DNA from: Candidatus Ribeiella danica
GTDB lineage: Bacteria > Chloroflexota > Chloroflexia > Chloroflexales > Roseiflexaceae
Direction: 5' to 3'
Assembly: GCA_016717335.1 (NCBI GenBank)
Contig: JADKFS010000011.1
Location: forward strand, 256,649 to 320,648
DNA: 64,000 nucleotides
Shown here in pieces: positions 50,991 through 59,672 of this stretch. Position 1 is the stretch's first letter, and every line of letters begins with the position of its first letter. Below the pieces are notes generated by a model. That model was not told the origin of the DNA and searched no databases. It saw only the letters and a list, made by a program, of their open reading frames with translations. The position numbers and the translations under genes are program-made.

Positions 50991-52952
50991 CTACCTCCCC
51001 GGGCCGCCGCCGAGCGGGATCCGGATGCCGCCGCCGAATCCGCCGCCGTTCCGGTTCGTGCCCTGCTGCGTCGCTGCGCTTGTGGTGGCGCTGGGGATCG
51101 CCAGGACATCGCCGGGCTGCAGACACTGGGCGCCGGTATCAACGCAGCTCGTGATCTCAGTCTGGCCGTTGGCGGTCGCGCCGGTCTCGACCTGGACGGT
51201 CACAGGCGTCCTATCGGCGCCCTGCAGCACTGTGACTGTGCGGGCGCCGCCGCTGGTCTGGACGGCACGGCTCGGCACTAGGATGGCGTTGCTGATCTGC
51301 TGGATCTGGATATCGGCGGTGGCGCTCATGCCCACTTTGACCGGCGCGCTGCCCGGATCGAACTCGACCTGCACCGGGTAGGTCACCACGTTCTGCGACA
51401 CGGTCGCGGCCGGCGACACGGTCGCAACGCTCCCGCGCAGCGTCACGTTCGGCAGCGCGTCGAAGAGCAGCGTGACGGGCTGGCCGACCTGAATCTTGGC
51501 GGCGTCGGTCTCGCTCAGGCTGACGTCGATGTGCAGCTTCGAGCGATCGACCAGCGTGATTGCGCCGCTGCTGCTGCTGCTGGTGCCGCTGGTGCCGCTG
51601 GCGCCGCTGCCGCCGGAGCTGGAGATGCCGCCAGGCTGGACGTTCACCACCGCCACCACGGCGTCGAAGGGCGCCTTCAGCGTCGCCTGGTCGAGGCTGC
51701 GCTGGGCGGCGGCCACCTGCACCTGCGCCTGGGCCAGGCTGGCCTCGGCCGAGGCGATATCCGGCGCGGACGCCGGCGCGGTCAGCTTATCGAGGCTGGC
51801 CTGCGCTTGGGTCACCTGGGCCTGCGCCTGGACGATATCGGCAGCGCTGCCGCCCTGGCGCAGCTTGGTCAGGCTGGCCTGCGCCTGGGTCACGGCCGCC
51901 TGGGCCGGCGCCAGGTCGCCGGCGGTCGGGTGCATCAGCGCGTCGAGCTGCTGCTGGGCATCCCGCACGACGGCCTCGGCCTGCGGGACGTCGGCGGCCT
52001 CTTTCTGGCGGGACGTGTCGAACGCGACCTGCGCCTGCGTGACGGCGTTCTGGGCGCTCTGTAGGGCCGCCTGGGCCTGGACGAAGGCGTCGGCGTACTG
52101 CTGGCGCTGGGCATCGTTCAGCGAGTTGGGCCTGGACTTACCGGTCGAGTCGGTTTTGGTCGGCTGGATCGGGTCGTTGCCGGTATCCTGGACGTACTGC
52201 CAGTTATGATCGGCGGTGGCGAACTTCGACTGCGCCTGCGTCAGCGAGTTCACGGCGTTTTCGAGCTGCAGCTGGGCGTTGGTCTTGGCCTGCGAGTCGC
52301 CGGTGCGCGTGTTCTGGAGCGAAGCCTGCGCCTGATCCAGCTTGCTCTGCGCCGCGCTCAGATCGGCCGGCGACGGATTCTTCAGGGCGTCGAGCTTGGC
52401 CTGCGCCGCGTCGAGCTGCGCCTGGGCGCTCTGGATGTCGGCCTTGGTAGCAGTGCCGGTGCGCGTCTTGTCGAACTGCGCCCGCGCGCTCTGGAGCGAA
52501 GCCTGCGCGCTGGCGAGGTCCTGCGGCGTCGCGGCGCCAGCCTTGGTCTGATCCGCCTTGGCCTGGGCCGCCTTCAGGTTGGCCTGGGCCTGCCGGAGCT
52601 GCAGCTGCAGATCGGCGTCGTCGATCTGCGCCAGCGCCTGGCCGGCCTTGACCTGGTCGCCGACCTTGACCATGACCGACGTCACGCTGCCGGACTGCTG
52701 GAACGACAGATCGACGGTGCGGGCAGCCGCAACCGAGCCGCTGCCGGTCACGCCGATCGTCAGGTTGCCCTGGCTGACCGTCGCCGTGGTAGTCGCCGTC
52801 GCCGGGGCGAGCCGCGACGGCAGCCACCACAAGACCGCCGCGGCGATCACCGCCAGGATCACCGGGATCACGAGCCAGCGCTGCTTCGACAGCGCGCCCG
52901 GCCCGGCGCCCGAGCGATCGCGGGAGCGTGGAAACGGTAGGGTGATGCGCAT
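50991..52952 (-). CDS. HlyD/RND-type membrane fusion protein with very long coiled coil
   Basis: 653 residues from ATG 52952 (GAGGAGG about 12 bp upstream; an ATG at 52970 overlaps this site). N-terminal membrane anchor (VIPVILAVIAAAVLWWLP), split biotinyl-lipoyl motif (VMVKVGDQVKAGQALAQID and LKAPFDAVVAVVNVQPGG), between them about 340 residues of Ala/Gln-rich heptads forming long hairpin coiled coils (AQASLQSARAQFDK and repeats), then beta-barrel and MP domains and a Gly-rich tail. Adapts a transporter to the outer layers, or in monoderm-like Chloroflexota works with MacB-type ABC pumps. No pump gene follows. Divergent from a two-component system that may control it. Confidence 0.9.
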   Translation of the reverse strand: MRITLPFPRSRDRSGAGPGALSKQRWLVIPVILAVIAAAVLWWLPSRLAPATATTTATVSQGNLTIGVTGSGSVAAARTVDLSFQQSGSVTSVMVKVGDQVKAGQALAQIDDADLQLQLRQAQANLKAAQAKADQTKAGAATPQDLASAQASLQSARAQFDKTRTGTATKADIQSAQAQLDAAQAKLDALKNPSPADLSAAQSKLDQAQASLQNTRTGDSQAKTNAQLQLENAVNSLTQAQSKFATADHNWQYVQDTGNDPIQPTKTDSTGKSRPNSLNDAQRQQYADAFVQAQAALQSAQNAVTQAQVAFDTSRQKEAADVPQAEAVVRDAQQQLDALMHPTAGDLAPAQAAVTQAQASLTKLRQGGSAADIVQAQAQVTQAQASLDKLTAPASAPDIASAEASLAQAQVQVAAAQRSLDQATLKAPFDAVVAVVNVQPGGISSSGGSGASGTSGTSSSSSGAITLVDRSKLHIDVSLSETDAAKIQVGQPVTLLFDALPNVTLRGSVATVSPAATVSQNVVTYPVQVEFDPGSAPVKVGMSATADIQIQQISNAILVPSRAVQTSGGARTVTVLQGADRTPVTVQVETGATANGQTEITSCVDTGAQCLQPGDVLAIPSATTSAATQQGTNRNGGGFGGGIRIPLGGGPGR

Positions 52953-53095
52953 TGCACCTAGCCTCCTCATAAGCAGCAGTTCTCAAGCCTTCGTGCTGCC
53001 GTGAGTGTAGCAGCGAGTTGTTCAGATTCTGTTCAGGAACGCTAAACGATGGATGAGATCGCGGATCTCTACATTACTTCTGAACAATTCGTGGC

Positions 53096-53101
53096 TATAA
53101 T
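53096..53101 (+). promoter_or_regulatory. TATAAT -10 box upstream of the response regulator
   Basis: TATAAT within the only A/T-rich stretch (about 53060-53101) between the divergent membrane-fusion and response-regulator genes. -35 not clear. Confidence 0.4.
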
Positions 53102-53124
53102 GAGGGGGCTTGCGCGGCCGGCGA

Positions 53125-53197
53125 TTTCGCACCCCTTCCCCACGCTGTGGGGCGGGGGCAAGGGACCCGATATGATCCCCCGCCCCGGCCAGGGGCG
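53125..53197. repeat. Degenerate copy of the G/C hairpin element
   Basis: CACCCCTTCCCCACGCTGTG with hairpin partner GTGGGGCGGGGG, then GATATGATCCCCCGCCCCGG and AGGGGCGGG. Two G/C hairpins remain but the central palindrome is short or lost. Lies in the leader of the response-regulator gene. Confidence 0.55.
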
Positions 53198-53275
53198 GGA
53201 AGAGCACTGGCTGGTGGCGAGCGCCTGATGCAATCGAACAACAGGCCCCTGGTGGGGCTGCGAGGGGGCGCCACG

Positions 53276-53971
53276 ATGGGGCCGACGATCCTGGTCGTCG
53301 ACGATCACGCGAATGTGCGGACGCTGATCGCGGACTATCTCGACGCGCTGGGATACCGCGTCATCACCGCGCGCGACGGCGCGGATGCGCTGGCGCTGGC
53401 GGGGCGCGAGCCGATCGATCTGATCGTGCTCGACGTGATGATGCCGAATCTCGACGGCTTCGCATTCCTGCGGATCTACCGCAAGGAGCACAACGTGCCG
53501 GTCATTCTGCTGACCGCGCGGCTGGCCGAGAGCGATAAGGTGGCCGGCCTGGAGCTGGGCGCCGACGACTACGTCACCAAGCCGTTCGGCATGCAGGAGC
53601 TGGTCGCGCGCATCCGCGCGGTGCTGCGCCGGACCACGGCCGTCGGCGGGGCGGCCGAGGAGTCGTGCCGGCTTGGCGAGCTGGCGCTCAGCCGCAGCAC
53701 GCACAGCGTGACCGTCGGCGGGCAGCCGGTCGGCCTGACGCCCTCGGAGTTCGAGCTGCTGGCGCTGCTGCTTGAGTCGCCCGGGCGGGTCTTCTCGCGC
53801 GAGCAGCTGCTGGAGCAGCTCCAGGGCAACGACTACGAGGGCGTCGAGCGCACGATCGACGTGCACGTTCGCAACCTGCGCAAGAAGATCGAGCCCGACC
53901 CAACCCAGCCGCGCTATATCAAGACCGTCTTCGGCATCGGGTACCGCACCGCGATGGCGAGCGAGCTGTGA
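53276..53971 (+). CDS. OmpR-family response regulator
   Basis: 231 residues from ATG 53276, chosen because the receiver domain begins immediately (MGPTILVVDDH) and GAGGGGG precedes it; ATG 53228 would add 16 residues. Receiver domain: acidic VVDD, phospho-acceptor Asp in VLDVMMPN, Thr/Ser in LLTAR and Lys in YVTKPF. C-terminal winged helix: GLTPSEFELLALLLESPGRV, RTIDVHVRNLRKKI, RYIKTVFGIGYR. Seven bases before the histidine kinase start. Probably controls this pair and the divergent membrane-fusion gene. Confidence 0.95.
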   Translation: MGPTILVVDDHANVRTLIADYLDALGYRVITARDGADALALAGREPIDLIVLDVMMPNLDGFAFLRIYRKEHNVPVILLTARLAESDKVAGLELGADDYVTKPFGMQELVARIRAVLRRTTAVGGAAEESCRLGELALSRSTHSVTVGGQPVGLTPSEFELLALLLESPGRVFSREQLLEQLQGNDYEGVERTIDVHVRNLRKKIEPDPTQPRYIKTVFGIGYRTAMASEL

Positions 53972-53978
53972 TCGTCAT

Positions 53979-55379
53979 ATGATGCGCTCACTGACATTCA
54001 AGCTGGTGCTGGCCTTCCTGCTGACGAGCGTGGCCAGCGTAGCGCTGGCCTCGATCTCCATCCGCCAGTCGGTCACGAGCGAGTTCGACAGCTACGTGAT
54101 CGCCCAGCAGCGCGCCAGCTTTATCGACGACGTCGGCGCGTACTACGCGAGCGCCGGCTCGTGGTCCGGGCTCGACCGCTGGCTGCGCGACCAGACCGCG
54201 CGCCGGCTGTCCGACTCGACCGCCACGCCGGCCGGCTCGCGCCGCGGCCCGCGCCTGCGCTTTGTGCTGGTCGACCCGGCCGGCATCGTCGTGTCCCCGT
54301 TTGGCCGCTACACGCTCGGCGCGACGGTCGACCGCGCCGAGCTGGCCCAGGCGGCGCCGGTGGTCGTGGACGGGCGCGTGGCCGGGGCGGTGATCACGCC
54401 CGACCTGGTGGAGTTCCGCAACGCGGCCGAGAATCGCTACCTGGCGCGCACCGACGCGGCGCTCGGCATCGCGGCGGCGGTGATGGTGGCGGTTGGGCTG
54501 GCGCTGGGCGGGCTGCTGGCGCGGGTGATCACCCGGCCGGTGCGCGAGCTGACCGACGCCGCGCAGAAGATCGCCGCCGGCGATCTGACGCAGACCGTGC
54601 CGGTGCGCTCGCGCGACGAGCTGGGGCTGCTGGCCGCGCAGTTCAACCACATGAGCGCCGACCTGGCGCGCGCGACCCAGCAGCGCCAGCAGATGACCGT
54701 CGACGTGGCGCACGACCTGCGCACGCCGCTGACCGTGATCGCCGGCTACCTGGAGGCGCTGCGCGACCAGGTGCTCGCGCCGACGCCCGAGCGCTTCGCG
54801 GCCATGTATGACGAGACCCGGCTGCTGCTGCGGCTGGCCGACGACCTGCACACGCTGTCGCTGGCGGACGCCGGCGAGCTGCCGATCGAGCGCCGCCCGG
54901 CCGCGCCGCGCCTGCTGCTCGACCGAGTCGCGGAGGCCTACCGGCACACCGCCGAGCGGCAGGGGGTCGCCCTGCGCGTCGAGGCCGCCGGCGCCACGCC
55001 GGAGATCCGCATCGACATAGAGCAGATGGCGCGCGCGCTGAGCAACCTGGTCAGCAACGCGCTGCGCTACACCCCGGCGGGCGGCGCGATCACCCTCTCG
55101 GCGGCCGCCGACCCGCAGGACAGCGCGCCGGCGCTCGGCTGCCCGCCGCCGGTGGCCTTGACCGTGAGCGACACCGGCGCCGGGATCGCGCCGGAGCACC
55201 TGGCGAACGTGTTCGCGCGCTTCTACCGCGCGGACCCCGCGCGCCAGCAGGAGACCGGCGGCTCGGGGCTGGGGCTGGCGATCGTCAAGTCGATCGTCGA
55301 GGCGCACGGCGGTCAGGTCGGCGTCGAGAGCGTCGTCGGCCAGGGGACGACCTTCACGATTACGCTGCCGGCGGCATAG
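53979..55379 (+). CDS. Sensor histidine kinase
   Basis: 466 residues. Two membrane segments (about 8-28 and 160-185) flank a roughly 130-residue extracytoplasmic sensor; a HAMP domain (ITRPVRELTDAAQKIAAGDL) follows. The H-box is VAHDLRTPLTVIAGY; the ATP-binding domain has N (NLVSNALRYTP), G1 (VSDTGAGI), F (FARFYRADPARQ) and G2 (GGSGLGLAIV) boxes. Partner of the preceding OmpR-family regulator. Signal unknown. Confidence 0.95.
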   Translation: MMRSLTFKLVLAFLLTSVASVALASISIRQSVTSEFDSYVIAQQRASFIDDVGAYYASAGSWSGLDRWLRDQTARRLSDSTATPAGSRRGPRLRFVLVDPAGIVVSPFGRYTLGATVDRAELAQAAPVVVDGRVAGAVITPDLVEFRNAAENRYLARTDAALGIAAAVMVAVGLALGGLLARVITRPVRELTDAAQKIAAGDLTQTVPVRSRDELGLLAAQFNHMSADLARATQQRQQMTVDVAHDLRTPLTVIAGYLEALRDQVLAPTPERFAAMYDETRLLLRLADDLHTLSLADAGELPIERRPAAPRLLLDRVAEAYRHTAERQGVALRVEAAGATPEIRIDIEQMARALSNLVSNALRYTPAGGAITLSAAADPQDSAPALGCPPPVALTVSDTGAGIAPEHLANVFARFYRADPARQQETGGSGLGLAIVKSIVEAHGGQVGVESVVGQGTTFTITLPAA

Positions 55380-55459
55380 GCGGGTGTACGCCGCCCCCGG
55401 CCGGGGCGTGCGCCCCTGGACCCCAAAGGGAAGGCTACCTCATTTCCAATGCTTGACGT

Positions 55460-55528
55460 GCATGCCCGGCGGAATTCAGGCATGGCGGGTTGCAACTCGC
55501 GTCCACCGAAGGGTACTGGGCATGTGCC
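55460..55528 (+). repeat. GCATGCCC/GGCATG dispersed element, copy 3
   Basis: GCATGCCCGGCGGAATTCAG start, GGCGGGTTGCAACTCGC centre, CTGGGCATGTGCC end. Homology to copy 1 continues another 40 bp (GCTGAG, TTTGCCGGAGGGGGG). Confidence 0.75.
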
Positions 55529-55674
55529 ACTTCGATTGCAGCTGAGCTGACATTATTTGCCGGAGGGGGGCCGGGGGAACCGGCGTGGGTTCCCCCGGGC
55601 GGGGGGCCGGGGGCGCAGCGCCCCGGAGACAAGCTGACCAGGTGACCAGGCGGGGGCGCAGCGCCCCGGAGAAA

Positions 55675-55732
55675 AGATGACAAGATGACAAGATGACAAG
55701 ATGACAAGATGACAAGATGACAAGATGACAAG
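55675..55732. repeat. AGATGACA octamer array
   Basis: Seven near-perfect AGATGACA octamers in tandem, differing by one base from the GACAAGGT octamer found elsewhere in the window. Confidence 0.92.
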
Positions 55733-55858
55733 GCGGGGGCGCAGCGCCTTAGCGTAAGGGCGGCTCGCGAGCCGCCCCAAGCGGAGGGCCGGGGGCGCAG
55801 CCCCGGCGTGGTATACTTCGACATCCCAATTTCGGGCGGCTGAGCACGGAGGAAGACC

Positions 55859-57787
55859 CTGAGCGACTCAGACAAGATCACGGCGCGGCGGTACCTTCCG
55901 CTGGGGCGCCGCCAGGTGACGATCGCGGACGCGTTCTGGGCGCCGCGGCTGGAGGTCAACCGCGCGCGCACCATCCCGCACGTCTACCGGCAGTGCGTCG
56001 AGACCGGCCGGATCGGCGCGTTCGGGCCGGACTGGCGGCCGGGGCCGGAGATCGTCCAGCGTCGCCCGTGGGGCGGCAACGCGGTGATGTTCTGGGACTC
56101 GGACGTCGCCAAGTGGATCGAGGCCGCTGCCCACAGCCTCGCGACCCACCCCGACCCGCAGCTCGACGCGCTGCTCGACCAGCTGATCGCCAGGATCGGC
56201 CAGGCGCAGCACCCCGACGGCTACCTGAACACCTGGTTCACGACCGTCGACCCGCAGAGCCGCTGGGCGAACCTGCGCGACTGGCACGAGCTGTACTGCG
56301 CCGGCCACCTGATCGAGGCCGGCGTCGCCCACGAGCAGGCCACCGGCAAGCGCGCGCTGCTCGACGTCGTCCGGCGCTACGCCGACCATATCGCGGCGAC
56401 CTTCGGCCGCGCGCCGGGGCAGCGGCGCGGCTACTGCGGCCACCCCGAGATCGAGCTGGCGCTAGTCAAGCTCGCGCGCGCCACCGGCGAGCAGCGCTAC
56501 CTGGACCTGGGCCGCTACTTCGTGGACGAGCGCGGCCGGCAGCCGCACTACTTCGACCGCGAGGCGCGCGAGCGCGGCGAGGAGCCCGGCCGCTTCTGGG
56601 CGCGCAGCTACGAGTACAACCAGTCGCACCTGCCCGTGCGCCAGCAGCGCGAGGTGGTCGGCCACGCCGTGCGCGCCGCCTACCTCTACAGCGCCATGGC
56701 CGACCTGGCCGGCGAGGATGCCGACGCCGAGCTGCACGCCGCCTGCGCGCGGCTGTGGCGGCACCTCACCGGCAGCCGCATGTACGTGATGGGCGGGATC
56801 GGGACATCGAGCCAGAACGAGGGGTTCACCAGCGACTACGACCTGCCGAACGAGAGCGCCTACGCCGAGACCTGCGCCGCGATCGCGCTGATCTTCTGGG
56901 CCCAGCGCATGCTGCAGATCGACCTCGACCGGCGCTACGCCGACGTGCTGGAGCTGGCGCTCTACAACGCGGTGCTCAGCGGGGTCTCGCTCGACGGCGA
57001 GTCGTTCTTCTACGAGAACCCGCTCTCCAGCGACGGCGCGCATCACCGGCAGGCCTGGTTCGACTGCCCGTGCTGCCCGCCGAACCTGGCGCGCCTGTTC
57101 GCCTCGCTCGGCGATTATGTCTATGCCCAGAGCGACGGCGATGCCGTCGTGCACCTGTACGTCCAGGGCGCCGGGCAGTTTCAGATTGGCGGCCAGGCGG
57201 TGCTGCTGCGCCAGGAGACGCGCTACCCATGGGACGGTGCGGTTGCCATCCGTCTCGATCCCGAGCGGCCGGCGGCGTTCGGGCTGCGGCTGCGCATCCC
57301 CGGCTGGTGCGCCGCCCCGACCGCTCGCGTCAACGGCGCGCCAGTCGACATCGACGGCGCGCTCGAGCGCGGCTACCTGCGGATCGAGCGGACCTGGCAG
57401 CCCGGCGACCAGGTGACGCTCGATCTGCCGATGCCGGTCGAGCGGCTGTACGCCCACCCGGCGGTCGCGGCCGACGCGGGGCTGGCCGCCCTCCGGCGCG
57501 GCCCGCTGGTCTACTGCCTGGAGCAGCTGGACCACGACACGCCGCTGCACCGGATCGTGCTGCCGGGCGATCTGAACCTGGAGCCAAGCTTCGAGGCCGG
57601 CCTGCTCGGCGGCGTCGTCACGCTCGACGGCATGGCCGGCGCCACGGCCGACGCCGACTGGGATGGCGCGCTCTACCGCACAAAGCCGCCGTCCAAACGG
57701 CTGTGCGCCATCCGCGCGATCCCCTACTACGCCTGGGACAACCGCGCCGCAGGGGCGATGCGCGTCTGGATGAGGGCCGAGCAATGA
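55859..57787 (+). CDS. GH127-family beta-L-arabinofuranosidase-like glycoside hydrolase
   Basis: About 642 residues if translation starts at CTG 55859, which has GGAGG 6 bp upstream and adds the conserved YLPLGRRQVTI lead-in; the first ordinary start in frame is GTG 55916 with no such site. Family landmarks: VTIADAFWAPRLEVN, GNAVMFWDSDVAKWIEA, NTWFTTVDP, WHELYCAGHLIEA, GHAVRAAYLYSAMADLA, GIGTSSQNEGFTSDYDLPNE, FYENPL and FDCPCCPPNLAR. The Glu and clustered Cys correspond to the zinc site and the Cys nucleophile of GH127. No signal peptide, so cytosolic action on short arabino-oligosaccharides. Its stop overlaps the ATG of the sugar kinase (ATGA). Confidence 0.92.
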   Translation: MSDSDKITARRYLPLGRRQVTIADAFWAPRLEVNRARTIPHVYRQCVETGRIGAFGPDWRPGPEIVQRRPWGGNAVMFWDSDVAKWIEAAAHSLATHPDPQLDALLDQLIARIGQAQHPDGYLNTWFTTVDPQSRWANLRDWHELYCAGHLIEAGVAHEQATGKRALLDVVRRYADHIAATFGRAPGQRRGYCGHPEIELALVKLARATGEQRYLDLGRYFVDERGRQPHYFDREARERGEEPGRFWARSYEYNQSHLPVRQQREVVGHAVRAAYLYSAMADLAGEDADAELHAACARLWRHLTGSRMYVMGGIGTSSQNEGFTSDYDLPNESAYAETCAAIALIFWAQRMLQIDLDRRYADVLELALYNAVLSGVSLDGESFFYENPLSSDGAHHRQAWFDCPCCPPNLARLFASLGDYVYAQSDGDAVVHLYVQGAGQFQIGGQAVLLRQETRYPWDGAVAIRLDPERPAAFGLRLRIPGWCAAPTARVNGAPVDIDGALERGYLRIERTWQPGDQVTLDLPMPVERLYAHPAVAADAGLAALRRGPLVYCLEQLDHDTPLHRIVLPGDLNLEPSFEAGLLGGVVTLDGMAGATADADWDGALYRTKPPSKRLCAIRAIPYYAWDNRAAGAMRVWMRAEQ

Positions 57788-58713
57788 TTTTCACGATCAC
57801 CCCTAACCCTGCGCTGGACCGCACGCTGACGGTGCACGAGATCGTGTTCGACGAGATGGTGCGCGCCGCCGACTCGCGGCTCGACCTCGACGGCAAGGGT
57901 GTCAACGTCTCGAAGGCGCTGCGGGCGCTCGGCGAGGCGACCGTGATCATGGGCTTCGCCGGTGGCGCGGCCGGCGAGCAGCTCGAGCGCGGCCTCGGCG
58001 CGATGGGTCTCGCCACCGACTTCACGCGCGTCGCCGGCGAAACCCGCACGAACACGATGATCCTGGACGCGGCGGGCCGCTACGTCAAGGCCAACGAGCC
58101 CGGCCCGACCGTGAGCCCCGAGGAGCTGGCGGCGCTGCTCGCGCGGGTGCGCGAGCAGGCCCGCCCCGGCGACACCTGGATCTGCTCGGGCAGCCTGCCG
58201 CCGGGCGCGCCGGCCGACCTGTACGCCCAGCTGGTCTTGCTGATCCAGTCGCGCGGAGCGCGCGCGCTGCTGGACACGAGCGGCGAGCCGCTGCGGCTGG
58301 GCTGCGCGGCCGCGCCGTTCCTGGCCAAGCCCAACGCCGGCGAGGCGGGCGAGCTGACCGGCCAGCCGGTCGACGGCGACCAGGGCGCGCTCCGCGCCGC
58401 GGAGGCCATGCTCGGCCAGGGGATCGAGCTGGTGGCGCTGTCGCTGGGGGCCGACGGAGTGCTGCTGGCCTCGCGCGGGCGCGCGCTGCGCGCCAGGCCG
58501 CCGCGGGTCTCCGCGCCGAACCCGGTCGGCGCGGGCGACGCGCTGCTGGCCGGCATCGCCTGGGCGCTGGAGCGCGGGCTGCCGCTGGAGGACCTGGCGC
58601 GCTGGGGCGTCGCCAGCGGCACGGCGGCCGCCATGCGCGAGGGGACCGGCCCCGCGCCGCGCGCGGCGGTCGAGGCGCTGTACGCGCAGGTGCAGGTTGA
58701 TGAGTGCGGCTAG
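57784..58713 (+). CDS. 1-phosphofructokinase-family (PfkB) sugar kinase
   Basis: 309-residue PfkB-type kinase of the FruK/LacC branch: TPNPALDRTLTV start, LDGKGVNVSKALRALG (PfkB signature 1), and NPVGAGDALLAG near the C-terminus with the catalytic Asp. Phosphorylates a sugar phosphate, e.g. fructose-1-phosphate, but the substrate could be another sugar. Start overlaps the GH127 stop by 4 bases, so the two are translationally coupled, suggesting use of the released sugar. Ends 4 bases into the convergent plsC-like gene. Confidence 0.93.
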   Translation: MIFTITPNPALDRTLTVHEIVFDEMVRAADSRLDLDGKGVNVSKALRALGEATVIMGFAGGAAGEQLERGLGAMGLATDFTRVAGETRTNTMILDAAGRYVKANEPGPTVSPEELAALLARVREQARPGDTWICSGSLPPGAPADLYAQLVLLIQSRGARALLDTSGEPLRLGCAAAPFLAKPNAGEAGELTGQPVDGDQGALRAAEAMLGQGIELVALSLGADGVLLASRGRALRARPPRVSAPNPVGAGDALLAGIAWALERGLPLEDLARWGVASGTAAAMREGTGPAPRAAVEALYAQVQVDECG

Positions 58714-59384
58714 CGCCGCCCGCCGCGCGGGCGCAGCTGCATCACCGCCTCGCGCAGCCGGCTGGCGACGGCGCGCCAGCTGGTCTTATCGCCGCGCGCA
58801 GCCGGCGCCCGCTCGAGCGGCGCGCCGAAGCGCACGGTGACGCGCGCCGGGCGCGGGATGGGCAGCGCGGTCTTCTTCGGCAGCACGCGCGCGGACCCCT
58901 CGACCCAGACCGGGATGATCGGCACGTCGGGGAACTCGTCCGCCAGCCGGCCGATGCCGCTGCGGAATGGCCCCAGCTCGCCGCTCTGGCTGCGGGTGCC
59001 CTCGGGGAACAGCAGCACCCCGTAGCCCTCGCGCAGCGCGCGCACCACGTGGCGCAGCGGGTCGCCCGACGCGACCCGGTCGCGCGGCACCGGGATCGTG
59101 TTGAACAGCAGGCGCGTGAAAAACTGCCGCGGGCCGTTGTCGAAGAAGTAGTCCTTGGCGGCTGCGGCCAGGACACGGCGGCGCAGCTCGCGCGGCAGCG
59201 CGGCGAAGATCACCGCCGTGTCGACGTGGCTGGAGTGGTTCGGCGCCAGCACGAACGGGCCCTCGAGGGGAACATGCTCGAACCCCTCGACGCTCAGGCG
59301 GCAGTACAGCCGCACGAAGGCCAGGAAGACCCCTGCGAGGAGCCCGGATCGGGCGAGCGGATGATGGCTGGTGTAGAGGCCCAT
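58710..59384 (-). CDS. 1-acyl-sn-glycerol-3-phosphate acyltransferase (PlsC family)
   Basis: 224 residues. Hydrophobic N-terminal segment then the acyltransferase motifs NHSSHVD (HX4D catalytic pair), FNTIPVPRDR, FPEGTRS and IIPVWVEG. Makes phosphatidic acid or acylates a related lysolipid at the membrane. Single gene, convergent with the sugar kinase with a 4-base overlap. Confidence 0.93.
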   Translation of the reverse strand: MGLYTSHHPLARSGLLAGVFLAFVRLYCRLSVEGFEHVPLEGPFVLAPNHSSHVDTAVIFAALPRELRRRVLAAAAKDYFFDNGPRQFFTRLLFNTIPVPRDRVASGDPLRHVVRALREGYGVLLFPEGTRSQSGELGPFRSGIGRLADEFPDVPIIPVWVEGSARVLPKKTALPIPRPARVTVRFGAPLERAPAARGDKTSWRAVASRLREAVMQLRPRGGRR

Positions 59385-59483
59385 CCCTTCTCACTCCTGG
59401 TGCATCGAGACCGTCATAGGCATCAAGGTGGGTATTATAGCATCTGGATGTGATGCTTATCTGAAGCGTATCATACTTGTTGG

Positions 59484-59580
59484 CCCCTCACCCCCCTGCC
59501 CCGCTCCCGTCCCCACGGGAGCGGGGGCTTCTTCACCCCGATGCCGAGAATCTAACCCCCGCCCCTGGCAAGGGCGATCG
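59484..59580. repeat. Nested palindromic element, copy D (decayed core)
   Basis: CCCCTCACCCCCCTGCCCCG, hairpin CGCTCCCG/CGGGAGCG, TTCTT, a short core without a clear palindrome, then TCTAACCCCCGCCCCTGGCA and a partial right hairpin. Same orientation as copy C. It occupies most of the gap between plsC and the DUF6624-like gene. Confidence 0.75.
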
Positions 59581-59582
59581 CG

Positions 59583-59611
59583 TTTTCAGGTCCTACGTGT
59601 CGTGCTATAAT
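59583..59611 (+). promoter_or_regulatory. Candidate promoter of the DUF6624/zinc-ribbon operon
   Basis: Perfect TATAAT at 59606-59611 with TTTTCA 17 bp upstream, ending 61 bp before ATG 59673. Confidence 0.5.
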
Positions 59612-59672
59612 AGCGCCCACACGTATGGATGCTGGAACGGTTTCAGCGCCGACCAGCCCAGGAGGTCCTGTA

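Larger units (their letters stand above)
55380..55858. other. Repeat-filled gap after the kinase gene
   Basis: 479 bp with no gene. From left to right: fragment of the CCCCTGGACCCCAAA unit (about 55395-55430), one GCATGCCC element (55460-55528), G-rich GGGGGAACCGGCG/GGTTCCCCC block (55560-55632), an AGATGACA octamer array (about 55675-55732), and GCGGCTCGCGAGCCGC / GGGGCGCAGCCCC palindromes (55735-55806). TATACT at 55812-55817 could be a -10; GGAGG at 55848-55852 is the ribosome binding site for the GH127 gene. Confidence 0.8.
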
